Of a stretch of 64,000 nucleotides of DNA, positions 1 to 12,386 are shown in pieces. Origin of the DNA: Beroe forskalii. Lineage: Eukaryota > Ctenophora > Nuda > Beroida > Beroidae. Under the pieces are notes generated by a model, which saw only the letters and a list, made by a program, of their open reading frames with translations, searched no databases and was not told the DNA's origin. The DNA is taken from positions 682,001 through 746,000 of the forward strand of contig WFMF01000049.1 in the NCBI GenBank assembly GCA_011033025.1. The letters are read 5' to 3'. A program made the position numbers and the translations under genes. How positions within the stretch are numbered: position 1 is the stretch's first letter; each line of letters opens with the position of its first letter.

Positions 1-264
1 CCTTGCATGCTAGGCATATGGGTCACGTGACCAGGTCTCAAAAGGGGTCAAGACCCATCCTATCTGTAGACATCATTTCCTTGATGCTGCTATTCGATCC
101 TTTGTTTGCTCTGACTCTCTTTGCCTTGACACTGGTTGTTGCCTTTACTCAGCTTTATTCACGTATTCAAATTTAAATGATTGATAAATTCACCTATGTA
201 GTCGATAGCACATTGACGTTTGATTCAGATTTCTATTTGCGATTTTAGCACTAGTTCCGCCTTT

Positions 265-419
265 AGGTAGTGCTCCAAGAATCTTCCGACCACGATTCCG
301 TGGTAAAATTCCGCGCAGAGTTTGCCACCCTTGATTCCCCTGTCGATTCCGCGCGGAATTCCGCGCGGAATTTTACCACGGAATTCCGCGATGGTGGTCG
401 GGCTTCTTGGATACTGCCT
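265..419. repeat. Short hairpin (MITE-like) element
   Basis: Two arms of roughly 50-60 bases are inverted copies of each other: the left arm reads through CCAAGAA, CCGACCAC and GTGGTAAAATTCCGCGC, and the right arm carries the complements in reverse order. The loop has a further GGAATTCCGCGCGGAATT palindrome. I cannot see a convincing target-site duplication, so the boundaries are where the arm match fades. A 65-codon minus frame across it is only hairpin read-through. Confidence 0.6.
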
Positions 420-1437
420 CATTTTATCCTCTAATGGAAGTTTACAAGGGCCCTAGGCACTAATTTAAAGCCATCTAGACTCAAGATTGGAATATATCGT
501 AAGATCATATGTCGTAGTGTCCTGAAGTTGCATGCTTCTAAATCCCAGAATTCATATTGTAGTGCAGTCATTATTTACTCATTTATCGACTTATCAACTA
601 TGGATAATCAATATAGCCGATAATAACCGATATAATGTTGCTATAGATTGCTTATAAAGTGAACTATAATTTAACTAAAATCAGCCTATATGTAACATGA
701 TAATACACGCTGGTGTTGGCAACTCTGTTGTGTCAGAATGTGTGTATCACTGTGTTACTAATAGCTACCTTTTAGAGTTGAAATTTGTATCTTGCAAATT
801 AATCTAGCAAGATAGAACTGAAAAATTAGAATTAAATCAATTATTTTCAACTCTAAAATCTGAAAAATAAAAAGCAGCAGGTACAAGAAGAGTTTGGTAC
901 ACCTCCTTTTCTAATTGCAGAGTGAAATTGGTTTAACATAATTTTGCTTAAAAGACGTGTCAGGAACTATACCAGTGTCCCTTTATGAAACATAAAATAA
1001 CTTACATACCATTTACAAAACGTCCACAGAGGAGAATTGACAGAGAAGCGAGGATGAATTCCATCAAGGATTCCAGATCAGGAGTATTGCAATTAGTCAA
1101 GTCACCTGAAAATGGCCGATAGTGTGAATGCATCATTTTTATCAAAACCTCATGATCACGTAGTCGTACCAGTTAGAAATAATTATAATATGATAATTTA
1201 ATGTCTTAAATTATAGTGGCATCAACTTAAATTAAATTGCACAGCTGAAAACATTGGAATAGATTAATATCAAAGTAGAACACTCACGGTATAACAAGAT
1301 ATAGAAGTAATATCATCAGTCCATAGCTCTGATATATCCTGCTTGAAATCCTGGATGAAAAGTATCTTCTTTCTTTGAAATAAGTCGTCTGCAATGTATG
1401 GGCCCAATGCACCCATGTCTACATGAAGAATTTAATT
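420..1437. other. Intergenic, AT-rich, nothing recognised
   Basis: No long frame, RNA gene or repeat that I can recognise. The right part may be the decayed 5' region of the LINE that becomes recognisable at 1442. Confidence 0.5.
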
Positions 1438-1441
1438 AGGG

Positions 1442-1576
1442 GAACAAGTAGAAAACAGAGAACAATGTAACCATTGTGTGAAGAACATAAACGTTGGTCA
1501 AAATGTATATGAATGCTTCCACTGCAATAAAATCTTTCATCAAAACTGCTTCAGAAAATCCAAAGGGAAATTGTAA
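1442..1576 (+). pseudogene. PHD/C1-like zinc finger of the LINE
   Basis: A 44-codon open stretch ending in TAA reads CNHC, then after 12 residues CFHC, then FHQNC. This CxxC...CxxC...HxxC spacing is that of a PHD/RING-type treble-clef finger, as found in ORF1-type regions of CR1/L2 elements. In another frame just downstream (about 1581-1692) there is an acidic linker with KYNPF and DDDNDEFE, so a frameshift separates the two. No starting methionine is visible. Confidence 0.6.
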
Positions 1577-1757
1577 ACAGAAACTCGGCACTGTGTGTAG
1601 ATACAAAGGCAGATATTGAGACCAAGTATAATCCCTTTAAATCTACTCAGGAGCCTGATGACGATAATGATGAGTTTGAGGGAAAGGCTTAATATACTAG
1701 AACTGCACAGCATATGATATCGATAAATTCAACTCTATCTACAATAAAAACCTTGAG

Positions 1758-2490
1758 TTGAATGGTAGCATGCTTTTTCAAAACATAGATGGCAATAAAA
1801 CCAACTTCGATTTATTTTCTACCCAGATCCATCGTATGAAACTTAAATTTTCTGTTATAGGGTTAGCAGAAACTAACACTAGTGTAGATGAAAGTGCTGT
1901 GTACAATTTACCTGGATATACACCATACTATCAGAAGTCATTGAAGGTAAGTCGAAGGGAATTTGGTGTTTGTCTCTATGTTAGTAACTCTCAATGCTGT
2001 AATTAATCAGACAGTTTCATCAACTAGTGAAACCTGAAACTCTTTTTTGTAACCATAAACAAGGGTAATGAGCTGTCCATAGGTGTAGTTTACCGTCCCC
2101 TAGTGGTGTTCTAGGTGACGCTATAAGTGAACTAAATGAAATAATTACATTTGCCCAAAAGTCAGTACATATTGTGGTGATTTCAATATAGATTTGCACA
2201 GGGACAACTCGAGAGAAACTCAACTCCTTGAGGACTGCACCCTTGCCCTAGAATGTATCCTCTTATATATCTACACACCACCATGAAAACCAGGCTGTAA
2301 GAAATCATGGCTGACAACATCTTCACCAACAGTCCCAGGAACATACTACATTATCAGGTACTCTTAGACTTCATATCTCTCACCACATGGCATTGTTTCA
2401 AATCTGTGAAGGGATACTACCACATTGTATGCCAAAATGTACGCATGTGCAATATTATGATTACTGTACTTCTAACGTTGAGAATTTGGA
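1758..2490 (+). pseudogene. AP-endonuclease domain remnant of the LINE
   Basis: The frame 1758-2006 encodes LFQNIDGNKTNFDLF followed about 25 residues later by FSVIGLAETNT, the first conserved blocks of the LINE apurinic endonuclease; the E of AETN is the metal-binding glutamate. After 2006 the homology continues only as short broken pieces in other frames. The domain would nick target DNA to prime reverse transcription, but here it is interrupted and not functional. Confidence 0.75.
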
Positions 2491-2899
2491 AATGAACTGA
2501 AGAAGAACTAAATGACAAACACTCCCGAATAATTTTACCGAATTTGCTCATCTTCCAAACCAAATTAGACCAATCATGTAAACTTGATAAACCTAAGCAA
2601 TTAAGGGTACCATATTTAACAATCCATGATTACACAGGATTGGTTGCTTCTATAAGAAACAAAGACAAATTATTCAATTTATGGAATCTGCAAATAAGAA
2701 AGTTTGTGTTAACAGATTTATCAAAAGACTGATCGTAATAATTTTGTGTCTGTTATTGTGCAGATACAAATGCAAAAATATCTTAAATTTTCTGAATACA
2801 GAAAGAAGCTAAAGTTCTTAATTAATCAACGGGAAAGCCATATTTGGGCTCCAAAGTAGATGAATGTAGGGAGATAGTCGGAAGCTGTGGAAAATTATT

Positions 2900-4263
2900 A
2901 ACAGTGTGCAGGAGGTAGATAAATCTCATGTTAAGGCAAACTTTCTTATAAACAATAAACGTATTACAGATAGAAGAGTAATTGCCAATGAATTCAATAA
3001 ATACTTCGTTTCATTAGCTCCTCACTAAATAAAGCTTATATTGACGATAATGGCATCAGAATAAATAATCTATTAAGTTATAAAAGACTTCCTACATCAT
3101 AAAACTGACTGATAAATTAACCTAAAAGGGGAGTGTAATGAAGAGGAAATAGAATATAATTGACGAACTTAAACTAGGAAAATCCAGCGATATACCGATC
3201 CATGTGATCAAATTAACTTCTAAAATAACTGCACCAACTCTATCAATCTTGTACAACAAATGTATGGTTGAAGGATACTTTCCAGCTGAACTTAAAACCA
3301 GCAGAATTACACCTATCTACAAAAAGATAATGAAGAACTATTTGAAAACTATAGACCTGTTTTCTACCTTACCAATTTTTGGGAAAATTTTGAGAAGGTA
3401 ATCTTCAACAGAATGTACCAATTTTTGAGGACAATGAAATTATTTATAATAACCAGTACGGTTTCAGGAAGGACACTCAACAAACCATGCTCTTAAAACT
3501 ACTCAGTAACCTATATAGGAAAGCAAATTAAGTCAAAAGTATACTCTGGGGATCTTCATTGACCTGAGTAAAGCATTTGATACTATAGATCACGAAATAC
3601 TGGCCTGTAAGCTGAATCACTACGGCGTTTGTGGAAAGGCATTGAGCCTTATTAGAAGTTACCTTTCTGGTAGAAGCCAACTAGTTAATGTACTAGATGA
3701 AAAGTCTGAAACTCTCAATGTGCGATTTGGGGTGCCTCAGGGCTCAGTACTGGGTCCACTGCTTTTTATATTATACATTAATGACATCTGTAACTGTTCT
3801 GAAAATGGCCTATTTATTTTATTCGCTGATGATACTAACATTTTTGTTACTGGGAACAACATAGAAGAGGCCTACTCAAATGCTAACTTAGTTCTGTCAA
3901 AAGTATCAGAGTATATGGAATCTAACCTTTTACATATAAATACTAAGAAATGTTGTTACATGCTTTTTGGGCCTGGTAAGAAAAATTTGCGTAGTTCCAT
4001 TCCTGACAACCTTCAACTATCTGTTTATGGAAAAATAATTAAGAAAGTTAATGAGGCTAAATTCCTAGGAGTGTTACTAGATGAAGATTTGTCATGGAAA
4101 CCACATTGCAAAGCTGAACAAGACTCTAAAAAGTGCATGTGGCAGACTATACCGGATTGTGAACTGTCTACCAGCTAAACTGCATAAACAAATTTATCAT
4201 TCACTCTTCGAATCGCATCTAAGCTATGCTATCTCTGTATGGGGTGGGGTTGCTATAACTTAG
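2900..4263 (+). pseudogene. Reverse transcriptase domain remnant of the LINE
   Basis: Frames 3204-3401 and 3642-4178, with neighbouring pieces, carry RT blocks in the right order: a FIDLSKAFDTIDHE-type motif A near 3555-3597, FGVPQGSVLGPLLF (template-grip block B) at about 3727-3768, and FADDTN (motif C; the usual YADD tyrosine replaced by phenylalanine) at about 3823-3840. The 4081-4263 frame adds the thumb with FESHLSYAISVWGG. At least three frameshifts and several stops separate the blocks. Homologous tail sequence continues to 4739. Confidence 0.85.
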
Positions 4264-4739
4264 ACCCTGTTTTCCGTACCCAAAAAGAAATGCATACGAA
4301 TAATGTTCGGTGATACTAACTCGTTTCTAGAGAAATTCGCACCTGTGTAAGAGCTCGTCAATCGATAAGCAAAAACTTGGCAAAGAATTTTTCTGTAGAG
4401 AATCGTCTAAGCCCCTCTTTTCACCCATGAAAACTTATTAACAGTACAAAATTTATATCGACTAAGAAGTATCATGGAACTTGTGAAAAAATAGTTCAGT
4501 CTAAGGAGCCCAAGCCTATCTATCAGACCCTCAACATATCAAAGCGCAGTGGCAACAGGTTCCTGACACCAGAGCCATCTATCTATTTTTCATATAGGGC
4601 ACCATGGCTCTGGAATTGTTTTAGGAAACTTCCAAGACTTGAGAATTTTGGCCTTGATAGTGATGAAAATTTGATAAAATCTGTCCTTAAGAAATCTCTC
4701 CTAGAAACACAAAAGTCAGGTTCAAGAAAACTGGCTTAA

Positions 4740-6180
4740 TAGCAATTTTACAGAATTTTGCACAGTGGAACCATGATGAAAGTATATAGTGGAAAATGAT
4801 AACAGGACCAATGGTTGTGTTCACACTTTAACGATGGGAATTTTCCCATTACCGAAATTATAAAATGGAAACGGTTAACCACGACTCGGGTTGTGAGTGT
4901 GTTCAATATTCATATTTTGTTCGTTTGTCTGTTTGTCCACTTCAGTCCAGTCAATCTTAGAGAGACATCCTTGAGCCGAGACCCATGGGTGAAATGAAGT
5001 AGGTTGTTAAGTTAGTGAAAAACTTGTCTTGTACATAATAAAATGCGACACACCAATTCTATTTGGCGACTTTTGGATGTCACTGACTTATATGTTCTAA
5101 TGTAAGTCTATGCATGATGCATCAGGCCTTAGTCCCAAATCCTTAAACCTTTGTATGACAATAAATCCTCAGACCATTGATTTCCAAGTGATGTTACCAA
5201 ATTATCATGTCATACAAGTTACAATTCTATATATTATGTTGTTGGTATTTACCATCATATTTTTCTCGAGGAATATTTGACCTAAGTGGTGGACCAGGTG
5301 GTCCCAAGGGGTGCTATGAAGCGAATAGCCACTGCATCCTTTCTCCCAGCCACGATAACTGGTCTGCCACTCAGGGTGCATCTGTATTTGAAACTGACTA
5401 GCTCTGCAGGTAATAATGTAGGTATCATTAGAACATTACAAACAGATGCAGCAAAGGATGCTAGAGTTACTAGTCAGTTTCACAAAGGCCTGAATTGCCT
5501 CTAAGGCTCCAAACTACATATAGAAAACTCTTAAACAGCTGTGTAACTCATACTGTATGATACTCACTCAGTATGCTGAAATGATGGTATTAATGGTAAC
5601 ATTTATGCCTCGTAGATCACAACTGCTTTGAAGAGAATTCTATACCATTTTGTTTATTGGCTTGCTTTTTCTGACCCAGTAACATGGGTCAACAAATGAT
5701 TACGTCTGATGTTATGAACTACTATAAAGTTAATGAGACCACTGTTTAACACAATAAACTAATAATTGATAGAATCTTATTTTTTCCTGCAAAAATGGTC
5801 AGCAAAAAGTGCTACATGAGTATATAATGAATGGTCTCTAATATCAATATAGTGATGACTATAATAGTACTGTAATGATTTTGCATACTAGGTATTCAAT
5901 GCAGATGATAAAATATAATGAACTGTAATTAAAATCTTAGTTCAAATTACAAGTATTTTGATTCGGACGTCAAAAATCATTTGTGTTTGTGTGTGTGTTT
6001 GAAATGTGATTTGTATTAATGGAGATCAAAATAAACTCTTTGTTTTCATAAAACTCTTTGTTTTCATAAATTTTTCCTTAACTTCATCGGAATTTTTCCC
6101 TTTTTGGTCTCAACTGATAATGTCCATTTAAATGGACATATCACTTGACACCAATTGATATGTCTATTATGCAGTATGCA
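4740..6180. other. Intergenic, nothing recognised
   Basis: Only short open frames without recognisable domains. A 15-20 base direct repeat (AAACTCTTTGTTTTCATAAA type) occurs at about 6032-6070. No RNA gene or mobile element ends seen. Confidence 0.5.
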
Positions 6181-6189
6181 CACTTACAA

Positions 6190-6480
6190 ACACCCTAACC
6201 CAGAACCCAAACTCAAACCCTGACCCTAAGTTTTTCATAACTTCCTCGACTTGGGATTTTCTATTGGTTGGGGTTTATCCTGTCAGAGTGTCAGGATATG
6301 TGTCAGGATATGTGTAATAAATAGTGTGCAAAAAGCTTGTAACTTTGTAAGTTCGTCAGGACATGTGTGTGTGTGTGTGAGTGTGTATTTTGTCAGCGCC
6401 TCAGTGTAAGTGTTTAAAAAATGTGTAAGTGTGTAAGAAAAGTGTGTAAAAGTGTAAAAGTGTAAAATTAAGAACACACA
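6190..6480. repeat. Telomere-like words and TG-rich simple repeat
   Basis: At 6190-6230 there is a short run of degenerate CCCTAA-like words (CACCCTAACCC, ACCCTGACCCTAAG). At about 6355-6475 the sequence is dominated by GTGTGTGTGAGTG and GTGTAAGTGTGTAAG words. The 64-codon minus frame here is simple-repeat read-through. Confidence 0.5.
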
Positions 6481-6504
6481 ACACTATATGAAAATTCCAG
6501 CTAA

Positions 6505-7610
6505 AACTAGATTGATAACATAGATAACAAAAACAGTAACAATTTACAATCAACTAAGTTTAATTAGATTGAAAAATGAAATTTTCATATAGCGAAAATA
6601 AAGTGGACAATATCTAGCCTCAGATAGACGAAAACTAGACTATATTCTCTGAAAAAGTTGCTTTTTAAACTAACAATAAACTAGATTGAAATTCCCATCA
6701 AATGGCTGTTCATATTGTGAATGAAAATTAGGCAATTGGTGCCTCAAGCAATCATCAATTGGCACAAAATTTGGTCCAGTTTTCAGTGAAAACTTACAAT
6801 TATAAACTAAATTGAAAATAAATAGATACCTGTTCATAGAGTGGAAAAATAAAGTGGACAATATTTTGCTATTTTTCCCAAATAAAGACAAAGACTAGAG
6901 ATGGAATCTTCTGTGAAACTTGTCAGTGAAATCTTACAAAAATCCTAGATTGAAATTGACATAAATACCTGTTCATACCAGTTACTCAGTTAAGTTTTGC
7001 CTGACAAAAGGGTTGCCTGAGCAAAGTTTTGCCTGATATCAATCTGCACCAAAATCTAGGTGAAATTTTCAATGAAAACTAATACTGTGCTATAAGAAAA
7101 AATGTAAATAGCATAGATAGATGTTCATATTGTGGAGTAAAAAGTGGGCAATTTGTCTTCCATAATAGACATAAGTGGACAACAAAAACAAGTGATGAAA
7201 TATTCCAAATTATTAGATTGAAAAATGACATGAATACATTTTCATAATGGGAATGAAATTTGGGCATTGTTTTGCCTAAAATAGACACATCAATTGGTAC
7301 TGAAATTGTACGAAACTGTCAGTGAAAACTTACAAAAAAGATTAAAATCATGAATGCATGATCATATTAAGGGGGGGGGGGGGTTTATAAGTGGAAACTA
7401 TTTTGCTTCAAATAGACAACAAAAAAAATAGATTAAATTTTGAATTTGAATTTGAATAACAAGTTTACAGTACTATGACAATGTATATATTTTCTCTAGT
7501 TTACATGATCAGTGAAAAATATACAATAAACAAAATTGAAAATCAAGTAAACACATGTCCATTTGTTCCTCAAATAAAGTTGAACAATTGTCTGTTCTAT
7601 GATTGAGGGT
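6505..7610. repeat. Ancient diverged tandem array, units of about 135 bp
   Basis: A recurring order of words, TAGATTGAAA, then CCTGTTCATA, then GTGGAaaAATAAAGTGG, then CAATATTTTGCC, then AAATAGAC, then CAGTGAAAACTTACAA, can be followed through about eight units. Recognisable unit starts lie near 6509, 6565, 6671, 6810, 6948, 7085, 7213 and 7335, a spacing of about 120-140 bases. Units are strongly diverged, so the array is old. A poly-G run sits at about 7371-7383. Confidence 0.5.
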
Positions 7611-10258
7611 TATTGAGACTGCCCTGGAAAAGTGATGACTCGTGGAGACTTACCTATATTTAATTACCAATGTGAAATTGCTGCATTTCCATAATATGTG
7701 CAGTGCCTCGACGTGTATGCGACAGCAGCACTGAGATCGCATGTTTATATTCGCGCATCTCAACCTCACAGGATCATTCAAAGGAACGCTGAAGAAAGGT
7801 CGATCTCTATTTTAATTCCTAAACAGCTAATAAGACTTCGTCAGAGTCATCTCCTTTCAGCAAGCACTTAACTCGTGTAACTGGAATAAGTTAATTGGTC
7901 TTATTCCTCTGGACCTTCTTTCCTGGATCCATCGATCACAAAAACTGTCCCATCGAGATGGGAAACACTATGGTACTTCCTTTTGAAGTTAAGAAGTTCT
8001 CAAAAACCAACGTTTTCCTTCCAAACTAGAGGAATAAGTTTGGTGCCACCTCTCATGACATTAGCAAGAGCACCGTCAATGTCAACATCGGAAAAGACTT
8101 GTCCCTTTTATTCGCCTTGTTATCAAAAGTTCTTTGATAAGATTGAGCGCACACTCAATGTAGCTCACTCAGCATGGATGTCGTAGATGTTGATGTAGAT
8201 GTAGGACGTTGTTATCAAAGGACGTAACGTAGTACGTTATGTAGAATCCAAAACACAGGATAGAAAACACAGGATCAAAAACAGCATCTAGTTTTATGTA
8301 TAGTGCACCAGGTCTGATGAAACCTATGAATTTTTCCTTGCCTGCACCAAGGTCCCACGACACCACGATCAACGGTTTGTTTATATGTATTGCCTCTATA
8401 TCAATTCAAGTGGCTGACAAAGTTCGTCAGCGTGGGTGTCGATTTTACCTGATTTTTAATGTATATCTTATTGCCTCTCAGCCTTCACAGTTGACACGTG
8501 AGGTGATGTCAAGTGTATTGATTTGGCTGAATGAAAGTGGCAAGCTTATTACCGCCTGAGTTTCAGAATCACCGTTCAGACTATGTTTATAGTCAATTAA
8601 TCCTCTATTTCGTCCCAAAAGCGCATCCTAGTCGGGATATTCTCATTTCGGTTTATATTCGTTTATCATATCAAATAAAAGTGCAGTGACTGCAAGTTAA
8701 CTTTTGCGTTCAATGTGGCACTGCTCTGCCTGATGTGGGGCTATGGAGCTCACATTGTTATTGAAACATGTGGTACAGTTGTATGGACTGGTCCGACGAT
8801 CACGGAAAATTCAGTTGACCACTCCCAAACTCAGATTAATCTAATTCCAAACGAACAATGGAAATCACCCTGAAACTTTAGACTTGATTGCATCGTGGGA
8901 GCAACTAATATTTGGATATGAGATGAAGGGCTCCCGGTAGGGCGCTGTAAACGTTAAGCTATATTCCCTGCTAGTTTCTCACTCCTCGAGTTTCTTGCTT
9001 AGTGTTGTCAATGTTGCAAGCGTTTTGGAGATGTTCTCTTAATTTGCTATAATATGTTCTCTAAGTTCTCTAAGTTCTCATAGACTTACCATATCATTAT
9101 AAGATTAAACTCAAGTTGCGCTATTTTTTGAGTTCCTTGAATTTCCTACTCTCAACATTTTTACTGCCACATTATAATAAATCTGTCATCTCATATATTT
9201 TTCCAATCTATCCTATTCTGCAATTCAGTTTGCGTTTATGTAAACGCCTGGGGCGAACTAAGTTGTTGTTTTCATATTTAGTTGACTAGTAAAGCTTGCG
9301 TTCCTAAACTCGTGTGTAAGCGAGAAGAAGGTAACATAATAATTCAACGGTCCAAATCACAGCACTGTCACGTGAATGTATGTCCGAAGGAAAATAATTG
9401 TGATCATATGTGTCAAGTATAGAATAAAAATTAAGCCCATGAAAAAGAGAGACCAGCAAAATGCTTTTTTGCTTTGAAGGCCCACATGACCACATCTTTC
9501 AGTCCTTAGATTTGCGCCGAAACGATCAAGTTTTTTGATGTTTGCGTCAGTTGTGCTAACTATAATGATATTGTGGTCGAATCTTCATAGTTTCGTGATG
9601 GAGATTGTGACCGTTCAAACTTCATCGCAACTCATGCAGGTAGAAGAAACCGTCGGTTCTTGTCAATAGATCTAAGTTCATTCTAGTTCATTCTTAGCTC
9701 ATTGTAATGTCACGTGATCTAGACGTGTCAGCTTTTCAAGGTCCTCTCAGAAACATGATCTTATTTAAATGTGCTTTTCCGTTTGAAATATTCGTCTCGT
9801 GACACAAACTATCCCCCACCCCGGAGGGAGGGGGTGTGGGATCCGATCCTATTTTAATGAATAAAGTACAAATTGAACAGCTCTAATCAAGGCAGGTCCT
9901 GCTATTCTAATTCCACGTCTACCGCCTGCTGTACCAATGCATATCCTCTTGAGTCCCCTTCTTCCCTGCGGCTCTTGGTCCTCCTCAGTGTTTCTCCCCT
10001 TTCTCAACATTAACCACACACAGAATATTGCGACGTGCTCTGTCCTACAGTTCGCGCCACTTATGTTGATACGACTTATAAGTCGTAATGGCTTATAGTT
10101 TTGGAAGAGAGATTTATTGACTAGGAAGACTCAGCGGTTATCTAAACAGAATGACTTTACTTTGTGAATACTTAACTTTGTAATTAAACTTTACTATTCA
10201 CAGAACTTACTTCTTCTCATGCAAGAATAGATGTCTCATTAAATCACGCCTTGCAGAC
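7611..10258. other. Intergenic, nothing recognised
   Basis: The region has several frames of 60-90 codons but none shows a domain, good splice context or repeat-protein pattern that I recognise. A short GC-rich hairpin (CCCCACCCC / GGGGTGTGGG type) lies at about 9811-9841. Confidence 0.45.
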
Positions 10259-10416
10259 CTATATTAATTTCTCCACAACACGCACGATCTCCGATATAAC
10301 AAAAGCTGCTGTCCCGGTAACTACCAGGGAGCAAATAGACCCATCTACGACTGGTTCTTTCTTCTTCATCTCTTCTAGAATCCGTCGTTGTCCCTTGATA
10401 TCATCTTTCATTTGTG
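10259..10416 (-). CDS. Candidate last exon: coiled-coil plus C-terminal membrane anchor
   Basis: On the minus strand an AG at 10417-10418 precedes an open stretch encoding a charged helix (QMKDDIKGQRRILEEMKKK), then EPVVDGSICS, then a hydrophobic segment LVVTGTAAFVISEIV, ending in VEKLI and a TAG at 10259-10261. It looks like a tail-anchored protein end. Upstream in the same strand, across the segment that now holds a large transposon, lies another coiled-coil exon-like stretch (16835-17300). The phases of the visible donor and acceptor do not match directly, so a missing exon, another acceptor or decay must be assumed. I do not recognise the protein. Confidence 0.3.
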
Positions 10417-10490
10417 CTATTTGACAAGTGAGTCATTTATTTCCCTCATGATTTTCCTGACAATTTTTGTCAATTTAATTTATTTCTCAT

Positions 10491-11320
10491 AATAAAATTT
10501 AAAATTTTTTATCTCCCTGATGATTTTCATTTCTGCTAAAATTTCGGGAATATATTGTGATTGTTGTTTATCGGGTGGTCTATGTTGTCTGAAAATATGA
10601 ATTTATGATACTAAAATGCGTTTAAAAATTTCAAATTATTAAAGAAAAGATTTGGAAGGTATAATATGGTGATAAAGATAATCAAAATTATCAAATTCAA
10701 TTGTAGTTTGTTAATGAGATAGACAAAATGTCAATAGTAATAAGATTAAATGAAATATGTCAATTATAATGGTTTGGAAATATGTCACGAATAGTTACTG
10801 ATTTTTACATAGAATTTCCCGTTGATTTCTTTGACCAGAAACGTATCGGTACGACTCATGACAGTTTCCTAATAGAGATATTGGTTATAACGTTGAAAAT
10901 TTATAACATCAATGTACATTATGCAAGAGGATTCAGCCTATAGTCATCCTATTTAGGGGCCAGTAGTATGAATATGATCCTCAGTCTTTTCCCAATACCC
11001 GTGTTTGAACCAAGATGATCTGCTCAGGTAGACTCTTTCTGGTTACTTCAGTTCCATATACTTATCTTGTTGAATTCCCGTTTGGAACGTGTCAAATAGG
11101 GGGTTTATTATATGTCTTAGGTTTGGAGGTATTAAAATCTTCACTCCCTCCCTGATAACTTGACAAGAATTCTTTTATGGTACGACCATAATTCTCCCTT
11201 ACCCTGATTTGGGAGTTTTGAAATTCAGATAATATAACTATATTATAATGCTTGCAGTGGTAATATTTAAACATTCACATTCAAATTTTACAAAAATATC
11301 ATAACATGTTATCTACATTA
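10491..11320 (-). repeat. Duplicated segment copy A, part 1
   Basis: This stretch is a diverged copy of 17321-18104, sharing the words GGGTGGTCTA, AATGCGTT, GTCAATAGTAATAAGATT, ACCCGTTTGGAACGTGTC-type blocks and TTATGGTACGACCATAATTC in the same order. It is interrupted at 11320 by the fold-back transposon and resumes at 16373. Strand is given for the presumed host gene, in which it would be intronic. Confidence 0.85.
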
Positions 11321-12386
11321 TAGTCCAACGCATTTTTGCTCTGACCCCTGAAATCGAAAATAACAAGCTGATTTCACATGGATTAGTTCATATTGAGTCC
11401 CATGAGGTCACAGAAAAAAGTTTACCAAAATCTGAGTGGGGCAAATATGATTTTTTTCGATTTTCCCTCAGGCGCGTAGGCGCGTATGTTCAAAATATGA
11501 TATCTCAGCTTCTGAATGAGATACAGAGCTCCATGAATACCTCAAAATGACCGCAATGGTCGAATTATGTTGGGCGGATGAGGTTTCCAAGGCTCTCAGA
11601 CCCTTATTTTTCGAGATATCATCGATAAACCTATACACGAGTAGCTTATTTGAGCATACGCAGGTAATATGTGTATAATTCCAACAAATTTCGACAATAG
11701 CCACCAAAAATTGAAAATATTAAGCTGATTATGCATGGATCAGAGGTAAGTGGATCAGTTGATGTCACAAAATAGTCTTAATCTAAGATCTGAGAGGATT
11801 GAATCCTGATTTTATGCCATTTCCCTCAAGTTAAAAAGTTAAAAGTCCACATTATCGGAAATTATGATTATGTTTGTAAGGTTTGGACTTTGTATTGACT
11901 TCATTGTGAGCATTCTGCTTAAATGAGTTTAAATCATTCAATGGCCATTCTACCAGGCTTGAATTGTTAGTAAAGATATGCTCTTAACTCTCAGGAAATG
12001 ATTGACAGGCTAAAAATCTACCAACTGCTTGAGTACACCAGTGCTAATTATATGATTGGTATCTCAGGTAAAGCGTCACAAAATACCAGCAAGGCTAAAT
12101 TTAATTGAATTTTGGCTCACACACATTCGTCCAGTAGCGACAAATTGATGCAATTCAAGAGGCAGATGTAATAGAACTGCCCATAAAAGCCCATGATGGC
12201 ATGATGATGCAACAACACATGGTTAATTGGTTACTTTGAGTGAAACCCCTTGGTAGTTAGATTTTGGAATTAGGTTCAAGGGATATACCTATCCTAAAAC
12301 CCAACTTTCTTACCATCTTGGAGTGCTTCCAAGACCATTACTTAAACTATTAGACATTCTTTTGGAACCTGGATGATGACAATGGA
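11321..12386 (+). repeat. FB1 left arm
   Basis: Inverted partner of 15296-16372. The inner part (about 11838-12100) is repeated directly at about 12388-12625, as shown by the shared AAAAGTCCACATTATCGG, TGAGCATTCTGCTTAAATG and AATTGTTAGTAAAGATATGC blocks. Confidence 0.9.

Larger units (their letters stand above)
1442..4739 (+). mobile_element. Decayed LINE (CR1/L2/Rex-like non-LTR retrotransposon)
   Basis: In order on the plus strand there are a PHD-like zinc finger, a short acidic linker, the start of an AP-type endonuclease, a reverse transcriptase with palm motifs, and a C-terminal thumb/tail ending at a TAA at 4737-4739. This is the standard layout of APE-type LINEs with a finger in or before the endonuclease protein. 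The reading frame is broken many times by stops and frameshifts, so the copy is dead. It belongs to the same broad clade as the minus-strand LINE at 19970-23545 but is clearly a different family, since the C-terminal regions differ. No poly(A) tail or target-site duplication was found, so the ends are the limits of recognisable coding sequence. Confidence 0.85.

Noticed and set aside
8310-8345. Hammerhead ribozyme (CTGATGA near 8316, also near 36341)
   Set aside because: No GAAA core at the right distance and no flanking helices.
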